From: Allodiplogaster sudhausi
Lineage: Eukaryota > Nematoda > Chromadorea > Rhabditida > Diplogasteridae
DNA length: 64,000 bases
Reading direction: 5' to 3'
Assembly (NCBI GenBank): GCA_945643635.1
Contig: CALZFC010000027.1
Location: 372,001-436,000 of the forward strand
Shown: piece by piece, positions 54,543 through 64,000 of the stretch
Layout: each line of letters opens with the position of its first letter
How positions within the stretch are numbered: position 1 is the stretch's first letter
Notes under the pieces: generated by a model
Seen by the model: the letters and a program-made list of their open reading frames with translations, nothing else
Told to the model about the DNA's origin: nothing
Database searches by the model: none
Translations under genes and position numbers: made by a program

Positions 54543-56430
54543 GTGGTGTCAGACTTGTCCTCGAAAAACAACCTCGACCGTTTTTTTTTGGTAATGACCA
54601 TGTCACTGAGACTGGGCATGGGCATGTCCAAAAAAACTAGCTTTGTTTGTAATATCCGGAGAGCGCCTAGGCTAACCCGAATTGTTTGAGGAGTTGAGAA
54701 AGGAGAGGATATGGAGATAGCAGGAAGGGATACCATAGAGAGAGATAGAGGGAGATAGAGAGAAAAATAGAAAGGGAAGGGGGTGGGGAAAGCGGTGTCT
54801 TTCCCTATAATCCCCACAAAGGATCAGCTTTCCCTTTCATCAACAGTCGCAAAATCAAATTAAACTGCCACACTTTCTTCTTCAACGAATTTCCTCAAAC
54901 TTTCAACAATATGCATCAAAATACACCTCGAATTGAACACAGATAAGCACTCAAAAGCGAGGGGCAGAAATCGTTGTTCGATTAAAACCAAACTTCTTTT
55001 ATTAACGTTAAAATAACTTGGAAAAAAATCGCAAATATTATTTTGTGTAAAAATAATGAGAATTCCTTGTTGCTCACCTAGTCCTAGACGGATCCGTGGG
55101 AACCATGGCCATGCAAGTATTATCGATTGCGGAGAAAGTCTAAAATGAATATTTGGAGGAAGAGAAAAAAGAGTCAAATATGAAGTCTAACCGACTGATG
55201 AGTGAGGACACTAAGCAGAAGAACGGCCACAAGGAAGATCCTTCAACTTTCCCTGTCAGGCAGAACGTTTTGTGAACAGTTCGTGTTGTCCTTGCTTGCT
55301 TAGAGTGAATTAGCTTGCCAAGTCTTGGCGGCACCGCAACGAGGGGCGAGTCCGCCATAGCCAGCCTGTTAGATGTTCGGCTTTTTTTCCGGCCGTGACT
55401 GTCGCAATTAGAGTTCAAACAATAAGCAGTTCGACATGTCATGATTAGAGAGGGAGTGAGTCAGAGAGACAGATAGAGTGACAGAGAGAGGAACAGAGAG
55501 ACAGAGAGATAGAGACAGAGAGATAGAGACAGAGAGAGAGACGGAGACAGAGAGAGGGAGAGAAAGAGAGAGAGAGAGAGAGAGAGCGAAAAAGCTGAGT
55601 GAAATCTCCCATTGTCAGGAATGACAACGGCAAGTCAGAAAGGAAACGCGACAGGTTTGAACAGGACGTCTTTTCTTTGTTCGCTTGCGCAATTCGTTCC
55701 CTTGGCTGAGATCGCCTAACAGATCCAGCCAAGACGAAATTGCCTTGCAGGTGTCCGACGTAATCAGGCTCACTGACCAGCTTCCCTGACATTGATTCTT
55801 GTAAATATACTTTGAAAGTGTACTTCGGAGTAATCATCGGTACATTTTATTCAGCAAACGACGAAGACAAGATGCTTGAAAACAATGCGTTACATATGTA
55901 TGCACTTGCATGTACATATATAATATGGTGCGTGTAAATTATGCAAATTTAGTAAGAGACAAGAGGGGAAACTATACGGCTGGCATATATTGTAGCGTAC
56001 TTACGAAAGAACATGTGAAAAGAACAAAAACAAAAAAAACGATCTCTTAGAGATCTCTTGGAGGGGGGGGGGTTCTAATATTGGGAGAATACGGTATATG
56101 TAAGAAGAACACTCTTTGCTCACCTTTGTTCTCGTTGGCATCATCTCTGCGTTATCGTGAACACGTTCTCAGAGTTGCGCTGATGGGAGCACTAGTAGCA
56201 TTTTAGTAAAGTTTATTTAAAGGAGCACGAAATTCAACCGTATCACACGTATGGTTAAATTCTCTTGACCGTTGCAGTCGCATCTCGCAAAATCACAAAT
56301 TCCCCTCACCCTTGTGTCAGTCAAAAAATGCGCGAATTCAAATGATAGTTTTGGCTTTTTTTTAAATGGAAAACACACGACATTCTTTAATTACTATATC
56401 TTTATATAACAAATTAACAACGTTCTGTTC
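54543..56430. other. Intergenic with GA tract, no gene supported
   Basis: A GA/CAGAGA microsatellite occupies 55445-55590. Fragments of the duplicated unit recur at 55940-56075. Minus-strand open frames at 54860-55442 have neither splice support nor a recognised family. Confidence 0.5.
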
Positions 56431-56685
56431 ATAACGATACTGGCACAAAGTCGATAAAGAAAGATCAGAAAGTGCCAGAAGCAAAGGACGCCTCGGAACG
56501 CAAGGCAAAGTTCATCTGGCATATATTTGAATTTACAATAGGATATATGTAAATATCTACTTCCGTGCACTTTTCCAATTCCCTACGATCACTTACACTG
56601 TCATAAATAGAACAGAAGATAGTTAGAAAAGAGATGTAAAGATTTATCATGACACAATGAAATGAGCTTATATATTTTATTCGCT

Positions 56686-56691
56686 TTGTAG
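56686..56691 (-). terminator. Poly(A) signal of the cathepsin B-like gene
   Basis: AATAAA on minus (TTTATT on plus), 38 nt past the stop codon. In the orphan duplicate the same position reads TTTGTT, so the signal is lost there. Confidence 0.75.
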
Positions 56692-56728
56692 AGAGAGCGA
56701 GGAGGAGGAGGAAGATCGAACACCGATT

Positions 56729-59230
56729 TCAAACCCTCGCTAGTCCCGCAACGACTTCGTGCTCGATGCCACATTCGTTGGTGCCACGACGAATCTTGAA
56801 GAAACCTGTATGGGGAGGGATTATTTACTTATTTATTACAAAAATACATATAAAGATATTAAGAATAATAATCACCTTCAGATTCTGTTCAACTCACCGT
56901 TCATGCCCCAGTCCGTGTTCCACGAGTTGGCTACCAGCCAATACTTGATGCCCGACGACGACTCGACGCCCCAGCCGATGATCTTGACGGCGTGCGCGCC
57001 CTCAATCTCGCCAGAGACGTGCTAAAATTTATATTCTTAAAATATGTCTATATTGACAGGAAATGATGCTGTGTGATTCATCATCATAAATATAGTTCAG
57101 AGATAAAAATTTGATTGATTATCCACTTATTGATTGATTTCTTTCTTGATTTATGTACTTACGTAGTAGACACCCTTCTTGTACTGCATAAAGTCCGAGT
57201 AAACAATGAACAGCGCCTCGACGGGCCCTTTCGTGAGGATCTCCAGCTGAATAGCGGACTCGCCCGGCGGGAGAGCGTAGGCGGATTTGCCTTGAAAAAT
57301 GTAACGGTCTTATTTCAACGTTATTTTCCTTGCCAAGCGACGGCTTCAACCAATATACTTTTTTCCCTTGACATAAAGTTTTCAAATGTGACGACCTCTG
57401 TATATTTTGATGAATTATGTACATATACAAAAGGTATATTTCGATGAACTAAATAGTCTGTATTTTCGATGAATAATAAAATCTAGGTATATTTTCGATG
57501 AGCTATATATTCTGTATAGTACATATATATAGTGGCACATATGTATGTATATCTGACCAAAGTGCTTGTCTTGCGTGTACGCGACCGGATAGCCCGCTTG
57601 GCACTTCTGGACGCACGTCGGCGTCGGCGGGCTCGGCCCGTCGCACGGGTTGTCGTGGACGGTGCCGTTGTAGGTGTGCGTGCCGCACGGCTCGATCGGA
57701 TACGGACGGCAGCCGGCGGCCGCGTAGTAGTCCGTGCCGGTCACAAGACCGAACGCCACCCACCTACATACATACACTCTCGTTGTATTGTCCCTGTTGA
57801 TAATTCAATTTGTTTTTGTATTACTTCAGCCGATGTAATTCATTCATGGACCATTATCACACTTCTGGGAGGCGTCTAGTTTATTTTATAAATAGGTGCA
57901 AATTGTGAGTATTTTTGTAACTTTAACGAGTTTTGTTATAATAAAGTGCAATTTAGATTATACATACATACATATGTAGCACCCCGTCATTTTTTCTAAA
58001 TATTTTTTTTTCAAACTATAATCTTTTTTTTCGTTTATATTTCCAAGACATTAACAACATCTTAATCATGCAGCTGATCAAAGTTGTTGTAACGTCCCTG
58101 TCCTATAGGCTGCAAAGATATATGCTTATTGTTAGTAGATATTATGGCAATAATTGTGGTAAAAACTAGGGTAATGCTAAAGAGGCGTAACCTCTTAATG
58201 TAGTTCTTAATGGTTAAGGTAAAGAGGATCTTAATGGTAATGGTAACGAGGTGCATAACTTAGTAATAAGGTTTTTTTTAATTTAAAAAAAATTTATAAA
58301 AAGAATAAAAAAGAAAAAAGATGACGTGCCATTTCCACGCCATAATCGGGAAGCCACCATCGCATCCGAGTCCGCACGCGTCGCCGCAGCACGAGAGCGG
58401 ATCGACGGCGGCGAGGACGGGTCGGCGTGCGCCGTTCGACGCGATGCACACGCGGTCGGACATGGCCTCGGCCGCAGCGACCGCAAAGCACGCCCCACAG
58501 TCGCCTTGGTCACGGATGGCGCCGATCGAAGAGCACCAAGGCCACCGCTTGCGCGCGTCAAACGCGTCCGGAATGGCCCCCAGCTCCGAGGCCGTCAGCG
58601 AGGGGACTTTCAGGAGGAGCTGTGGAGAAGAGGGTTACATATGTTTTTGGCTCATATACAAACACAATTAATAAATAAATAAACAAATAAATAATGATAC
58701 CTACACATATATTGCTTTCAAAATTCCTTATGAAAAACAGCATAATCTTATCCTCCTCAGTGCTTGAACCGCCATTTAGTTAACAGAATAAACTTGATTG
58801 CTTTGCAATCTCTACATACATAAATAGGTATAAAGTAACTGATCCTGTACCTGGTCGTCGTGCTTTGGATTTCTTGCGTACTTGACATCCATCAGTTTCT
58901 TCGTACTCACGACGCGCGAGTGGTCGGCGAGCCAGTCGCTCTGTACGGCGTTGACGTGGTCAGCGAGAGCCTTGCCGCTCAGCTTGGCTGCTTCTTCTGC
59001 TGCATCGCTCTGGAGCGCTGTAGCGAAGAATGCAACAACGAGGAGGCACTGAAGAATATATCTATATGCATACAATGTATTATTATGCCCTGGTAGATAA
59101 CTGTTGCCTAGAGTTCAGTGACTAAAAGCGTATATAGATATACACTCTTACTTATGTATGCTCAAGTAGGCGGATATAATTTTTAGAAGAAAAAATATAT
59201 GCATTTATATGAACTGACAATGCGCTCCAT
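56729..59230 (-). CDS. Cathepsin B-like cysteine protease
   Basis: Seven exons: 59219-59230, 58851-59048, 58330-58619, 57558-57763, 57163-57290, 56898-57021 and 56729-56805; 344 aa, the usual size for preprocathepsin B. The first exon is only four codons (MERI) and joins [16 protein letters not shown] as signal peptide. A propeptide follows ([19 protein letters not shown]). The mature enzyme starts near [15 protein letters not shown]. Catalytic residues are visible: Cys in [11 protein letters not shown], His in [11 protein letters not shown] and Asn in NSWNTDWG. Disulfide blocks [13 protein letters not shown] and [10 protein letters not shown] are present. The occluding-loop His-His pair of classical cathepsin B is replaced by GTHTYNGT, so dipeptidyl-carboxypeptidase activity may be reduced. 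The residue after the catalytic Cys is Phe, not Trp. The 58330 exon appears to use a GC donor (TG, then GCACGT), required to keep [12 protein letters not shown] in frame. Gut digestive or lysosomal role is usual for nematode members. Confidence 0.9.
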
Positions 59231-59274
59231 TCGAACAGTGCCAATATGACGATTGTTCTGTAGTCTCATGCGCC

Positions 59275-59283
59275 CTTTATATA
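59275..59283 (-). promoter_or_regulatory. TATA box of the cathepsin B-like gene
   Basis: TATATAAAG on minus, 45-53 bp before the ATG at 59230. The spacing resembles that of the C6 and tiny-peptide genes, which supports the four-codon first exon. A second AT-rich TATATA (59131-59136) falls inside the first intron and is not preferred. Confidence 0.65.
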
Positions 59284-59289
59284 ACTTCA

Positions 59290-60240
59290 TTTTTGTGAGA
59301 GCCTTTTTGATGCAACCTTGTACTCTGCTAGATGCGTCTCGCTCTCTTCACTTTCTGTGCTCTCTCACTTTCCTCCGGAGTCTCTTATCACTTCATTTCC
59401 ACCATGATGCGTTCGAAAGAAGGAAGCAGTCAGATGTGTTCAAAAACTGAGCTTTTGACTTGGCTAATCGCAAACGCTGAAAATTGGCTTTGTTTCTTAG
59501 TGAACTAAACGCAGACCAAATTTCTGGGGCAAGAAAACTTGACTGAAGAATACAAGGGATTAGTGACCAGTTAAATAAATAACAGCCTTACCATTGGCCC
59601 GATGAACCATCAACACATGTGTATGTAGATATTATGGAATATTATGATTGCGAAGAATAGTATGTTTATTTTAGACTTGCTCGGGTTTTCCGACATTGAA
59701 AGATTGGGCACATGGATCAAATGAGCGAAGCGGCTTATCGACACGACAAGGCTGTACATTATCGGACAATCAGTAGTAGAATTTGTGACTCGAACCGCTA
59801 GAATAATTGGACTTTATCTATATCCATTCGTTATCCATACCGATTACTTCCCTGTACCTGACCGAGGAGCATGTATTTTTCTCGCATTACAAAATAAATT
59901 CGTTCGATGCTTTCTCATCTCAACGAATGAAAAGCCGTTTAATAAATCATATGAAGACGACGACAATGAAGGAGAACAAGAAGAAGGGAGTGTGTTATCT
60001 TCAAGAAAGTGTTCTGATTAGTTCATGTCTACAGCATAATGTGATCAGGTCGTGAAATTTGAGATTGATTTGAAATTTGTTAGCGCGACTCGAGACGGGT
60101 TCTCGTGCAAGAGTACGTTTATGTATACTTGGCGCATTGGCGTCTTTGAAAACTAGAAGAATCTACAAGACGAAAATGAAGAAAAGAGAAAAACTGTCAT
60201 GGCGGGTCACAACCTCAGTTCTTTCATACCTCTTAAAAGA
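59290..60240. other. Intergenic, duplicated fragments, no gene supported
   Basis: 59880-60050 resembles 52270-52400 and 61650-61740 (TTCGTTCGATGCTTTCTC, AAGAAAGTG, TTCATG). This is the 5' part of the local unit that carries the tiny-peptide genes. Plus-strand open frames here lack splice support. Confidence 0.5.
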
Positions 60241-60244
60241 CAAA

Positions 60245-60330
60245 ACGAGAGAGAGAGGGAGTGGGAGAGAAAGAGAGAAAGAGAGAAAGAGAGAAAGAGA
60301 GAAAGAGAGAGAGAGAGAGACACACACACA
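60245..60330. repeat. GA/GAAA microsatellite
   Basis: GAGAGAAAGAGAGAAAGAG repeats ending in a short CACACA run, placed 90 bp before the family copy at 60418, as the GA tracts are before copies 1 and 2. Confidence 0.9.
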
Positions 60331-60417
60331 GAGAGAGCACGCGTTGCGGGATACACACCGAATACAAAACGTGGCCGTACGCTGTAATTGGCTATCACCT
60401 CTCGTATTGTGCTCATT

Positions 60418-60750
60418 ATGATTCGCTAGATCGTGGCCGCCGCGATACTTACCGCTTACGTTGCGAGCGCTGCGGGGATTGGTAAGAGGATTTTTTTTCT
60501 TTCTCTTCTTCAATATAATTTGGCCACAGAAATATGACTATAATTATGACAACAACAAAAAAAAATGTAACGTTGTTGAACTTGAGCAACCGATTTTTTT
60601 TCTTCCTAATAAAGTACTCCTTTTTTTACGAGCTCATTCATTATGGTAATCTTACAGCTGACATTTTCGGCGTTCTTGAGATGTAGGAAGTCTAAACTTA
60701 TGACAAATAGCTCGGGTAGCACGGGCAACTGTAATAGAAAAGGTTACAAA
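60418..60750 (+). pseudogene. Tiny-secreted-peptide family, copy 3 (multiple stops)
   Basis: ATG at 60418, then ATT CGC TAG, a stop at codon 4 where copy 2 has CAC. The rest of the signal peptide is recognisable (IVAAAILTAYVASAAG) up to a GTAAG donor after 60481. Exon 2 after CTTACAG (60658) reads DIFGVLEM, stop, with several more stops. No convincing TATA (ATACAAAACG at the position). Confidence 0.8.
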
Positions 60751-61920
60751 AAAAGAAATGCGCATCAGCGCATGTAACCGTTTTTTTTAAGATAATTAAT
60801 GAATATACGATTTTAGAAATACAGTTATCTATGTTTATGCATGCCGGTAACATGTATTTGTACAAAGTTAAGGATTCATTAACCAATTTTAAAAGTGTGT
60901 TTTTGTATTCGAACACGTTTTTCTTCTTCCCTTCTTCTGGCAAAATACATAAATTCTTTTTTCCGCTCTTCGAAGGTCAACAAAATCAAAAATTACAGCG
61001 TGTAAAGTCAGTAATATGCAAAGTGCCGAACCCAACAGGTCCAACCAAGAGGAAATATATGCAGTGGACGAGCGTAGGCGCAATCATATGTACATATAAG
61101 CTATCTAGATACACTCATTTTTTTTCTTTGATGTCTTATCCATGTATGTTTTTTGTCCGTATAATTATGGAGTATGTGAATAATGCAAATGTGAACTCAA
61201 CTGGAAGGCTATTTTCTACACAGCTGGCGTATTCTTCTGTGTTACGTTCTTACGAAAAAAAGCCTGACTCTGACGATGGATCCCTTTTCCAATTACTTTC
61301 CAAACATGTGCCAATCTGAAGATGATGAGAGGCTTTCTCCGAGCTGATTGTGAGCAACAGCATCTCTATGGTCTAAAAATAAGACGTTGTTATTGTAGAA
61401 TACTTCTCTGATTTTCGATGTAGAATACGAGAATAGGGATATAGTTAGCAGATGTTTATCTTCAGGAGCCACTGCAACGCTGCTAACAATCACGACGAAA
61501 GACACTCAACCATAGTGACTCGAATAAATACAAGTTGTAAACACATCAAGCAGACAATTTTATTAAGACACAAAGTCATTTATTGTTAACAAACAATCTT
61601 TTTCATCTCCCTGTTTTGCTATTTATTTTCTCTTTTTTGGCAAGAAAATCGTTCGATAATTTTTCGTCTTGTCGAACGAGCCCTTTTTAGAAGAAGAAGC
61701 GAATATGGTATGTTGAAGAAAGCTAAGTGCTGATTAATTCATGGATACAGCCTGGATCTGGTTGTGGTTTGAGTTTGATTTGATCTTTGTAAGCGCTGGA
61801 TACTCGAGGTCTCGCAACACAAGTGTATTTTGGAATCTTCTCAAGGAAAAAAATGAAGAAGAGAAAATGAACAAAGACAATGACGTCATCCCATCTCTAA
61901 AAATTCGAATAGAAGAGAGA
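60751..61920. other. Intergenic, nothing recognised
   Basis: Contains altered copies of local duplicated fragments (61195-61260, 61640-61740) and AT-rich sequence. Open frames at 60831-61319 show no coding bias or family. Confidence 0.45.
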
Positions 61921-61946
61921 ATCGAGACCGAGGAGCACATTGGCTA

Positions 61947-61953
61947 TATAAAA
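61947..61953 (+). promoter_or_regulatory. TATA box of tiny-peptide copy 4
   Basis: TATAAAA within GGCTATATAAAAGGTGG, 54 bp before the ATG. Only the one copy with intact coding exons keeps this box. Confidence 0.75.
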
Positions 61954-62000
61954 GGTGGCCGATTTGGTGTACTCGGCCATCACTTCTCATTTTGCTCACT

Positions 62001-62292
62001 ATGACTCGCTACGTGGTTGCCGCTGCGATACTCACAGCTTACATTTCCAGCGCTGCGAAACTTGGTGAGAGGTTTTTTTTATATCTTCTTAAATATTTAC
62101 TGTGATTTGTCCACAGAAATATATACATATGATTATGATTGCGACTAAAACAAAATCTACTTGATCACATATTCTTTAGGAAACTTTTTTTTCTTTCGAG
62201 ATCAATATTGAAATCTTTCAGCTGATACGTTCCTTGTTCTTGACATGGTTCTCAACATTAAACACCCAGACGAAGAGATCCAAGATTGTTGA
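62001..62292 (+). CDS. Tiny secreted peptide, copy 4 (intact)
   Basis: Exons 62001-62064 and 62222-62292 (stop TGA) give 44 aa. The signal peptide is MTRYVVAAAILTAYISSAAK and the mature part ADTFLVLDMVLNIKHPDEEI ends QDC. The donor GTGAG and acceptor TTTCAG are good, and the phase equals that of copies 2 and 3. The first residues of the mature part align with copy 2 (AEVFGVLDM), after which they diverge completely. Function unknown; a secreted peptide of about 23 residues with one cysteine is predicted. Confidence 0.6.
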
Positions 62293-63558
62293 GAACATTC
62301 CCTGCAATAAAGTAAAACTCCGTTCACGCCGTTCTCTTATATTTTGCAAAAGAAAAAAAGATAATTGAGAGTTCGTGACATCAATGAAAAAACCGCAGTA
62401 AGCATGACCGAATGATGTCTTCTGGCAGAGGTACAAAATGTTTTCAAAATGAGTTGAGAATTGCGAAATCGACGTGAATCATGGGAACAAACTTATTGAC
62501 ACGAGAGAACCTGCATTAAGAGAAAAGAGAATGAGGACATTTTAAAAGAAGCTCAATTTCCATATCTGAAAAACATAAGTTCCGAGCAATGATCACATGA
62601 GATGAACACATTTCACACATCTATGTATAAATAGAAAAAAGGACAAAAGTATCTTCGGCAGAGGTCGAAAAATCTTGCCTTACGAACAGCGCCGCGAGGG
62701 AATAAATAGTGCAAAGGGAAATCACACTCTTTTTTTCGTTTATCGGCCTCCTTTTATCACGAAGATTCTCTTGCTAGCTTTGGTAATTTTATGCCCTCGC
62801 CCGAGTGTGTTTAAAGTACTCCTTCAGAGATTAGAGAAGGGCATACGGTAAAAGCGTCCTGAAACCCAAATTCATTGAAATCTTTTTGTAATAATACAAT
62901 TTTTAACCTAAATTTTATCTCTGAACGTTCTCATATTTTACTGCTGGGACCAGGACAGAGAGGAGCACAATATGGTACGAATGAAAAGAATACATACATA
63001 AGGAAGGATATGTCCATATTGTACGTACGCGGCAAGCCCGCTCGATCTCGGATGCGCAGCTCATTCCTTCAAATCGTTTCAGCCCATATTGTGAAACAAC
63101 TTTCGATTGAATTTGAAGCAGAATTTAATCATCATGGAGAAAGAGTAATCGGGAAAAGAGAAAGAATGTCATTTGAGTCACTACCTTCCTGTCTGTCTGA
63201 TCAGTCATATTTCCAAGTATCACATTTTTACCGCTCAAATTTCATCATGATGTCAACAGTTTGAAGTAGCCGAAGTAGTCATTAGATACTTTAGAACAAA
63301 TAGTTTATGTATTTCAGGCATATTTAATTCAAAATGCGAGTAGACTTGCCGCACAATGTCACAGGATTGAACATATTTTAGCATGTCTCTACTTCGATGA
63401 TGAACAGTGAAAAGTAATTTACAAATGGGCAGTCAAATTTACATTTACACTTTCAAGTAAAATGAAAGTATTACAAAACTTGAAGTTTTCTTGTTCTTTC
63501 GCAAGCACGTCAGTCATTTCTTCTATTTTCCCCTGTGGCGGACGGTCGGCTCTCTTCA
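62293..63558. other. Intergenic, nothing recognised
   Basis: The open stretch at 62875-63264 has no family resemblance and ordinary base composition. No repeats of note. Confidence 0.4.
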
Positions 63559-63776
63559 ATGGCATTCTCTCGCTTTGTCTGCTTCTCTGGACTCTCTCGC
63601 CTTGCCAGTTTCTCTGCTGTTCTCAGTTTCTTGGTGATTCTGACCGTCGTCTCCGCCCTTAATGTCCAGTCAAAAGACTTGACGTGTAAAATGCCAGAAA
63701 AAGAAGACTGCTATGTCAAATGCTCCGACTACGATGCGGATTCACACTGGTCTTGTCAAGTCAATTCCAACGGATG
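63559..63776 (+). CDS. First exon of a cysteine-containing secreted protein
   Basis: ATG at 63559 starts a hydrophobic leader (MAFSRFVCFSGL, then ASFSAVLSFLVILTVVSA), followed by SKDLTCKMPEKEDCYVKCSD and DADSHWSCQVNSNGW up to a GT donor at 63777 (phase 2). Four cysteines lie in the first 35 mature residues. The downstream exon was not identified before the window ends; the frame also continues open past the donor to 63864. Confidence 0.55.
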
Positions 63777-63904
63777 GTTCGTTGTTTTCTATTTGAAATT
63801 TAATGTCATCGAAGTAATTAATTTTGTCATAATTATAAGCTTCATTTTTAAACAATACTCTTGAGGAAGAATAAGCACTGGAAACAATCGATTGTGACAG
63901 ATAT

Positions 63905-64000
63905 TTTTATTATTAAACACAAAAATATTTTAAACGGTTATAAAACACAATATATTTAAGCGAGAGCAGAATTAGGCAAGCGGCAAAGCCGAGCTTCAAC
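63905..64000 (-). CDS. Possible 3' end of a minus-strand gene leaving the window
   Basis: On minus the window edge reads VEARLCRLPNSALA then TAA (63959-63961), and AATAAA follows about 50 nt later (TTTATT on plus near 63907). The stretch is too short for identification. Confidence 0.25.

Noticed and set aside
59049..59075. Starting cathepsin B at the upstream end of the open frame near 59075
   Set aside because: That codon is TTG, and a good acceptor (ATTCTTCAG) precedes Cys. The four-codon exon at 59219-59230 gives an ATG, a proper signal peptide and a TATA box at the right distance.
62875..63264. 130-codon plus-strand open frame
   Set aside because: AT-rich codon choice unlike the real exons here, no signal peptide, domain or splice context.

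Overview
The window looks like nematode nuclear DNA. The evidence is compact spliced genes with many small exons, a tandem family whose six cysteines fit the nematode C6 domain, a proline-rich protein with the nematode C-x3-C repeat, and a nine-cysteine TGF-beta ligand. CT/GA dinucleotide tracts are abundant inside introns and between genes. No rRNA, tRNA, CRISPR or bacterial-type signal was seen. All gene models were built by hand from reading frame, codon bias, splice sites and phase matching, so exon edges carry uncertainty. A species cannot be named from this.  Layout: 0.4-2.9 kb (+) holds the 3' part of a TGF-beta superfamily ligand. 5.2-10 kb (-) holds a multi-exon cysteine-rich secreted protein whose last acceptor lies in a TTAA-flanked MITE fragment. 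11.1-38.3 kb is the dominant feature: twelve copies of a small secreted C6-type gene, eight on + (one a truncated relic) and four on - (one frameshifted), facing each other around an axis near 29.07 kb. The copies fall into two sequence types, A and B, partly arranged as A-B dimers of about 4.7-5 kb. Between them lie co-amplified fragments of a non-LTR retrotransposon reverse transcriptase, GC-rich hAT-type MITEs with perfect 8-bp target duplications, and relics of another cysteine-rich ORF. 39-40.7 kb has weak coding fragments. 41.0-42.4 kb (+) is a secreted Pro/Cys-repeat protein. 43.2-47.6 kb (-) is an unrecognised coiled-coil, acidic-tailed gene that uses a GC-AG intron. 47.7-53 kb is dominated by microsatellites. 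51-62.3 kb contains a complete cathepsin B-like protease gene (-), an orphan copy of its last exon 5.7 kb away, and four generations (one intact, three decayed) of a tiny secreted-peptide gene (+). The right edge has a secreted-protein exon (+) and perhaps the end of a minus-strand gene.  Common theme: several unrelated secreted genes here (C6 family, cathepsin B, the tiny-peptide family) share one architecture. A TATA box sits roughly 45-65 bp before the ATG, a very short first exon encodes all or part of the signal peptide, and the first donor is GTCAGT or GTGAG. The region appears to grow by local duplication, inversion and decay of secreted-protein genes, which is usual for lineage-specific secretome expansion. 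What the C6-type proteins do is unknown.
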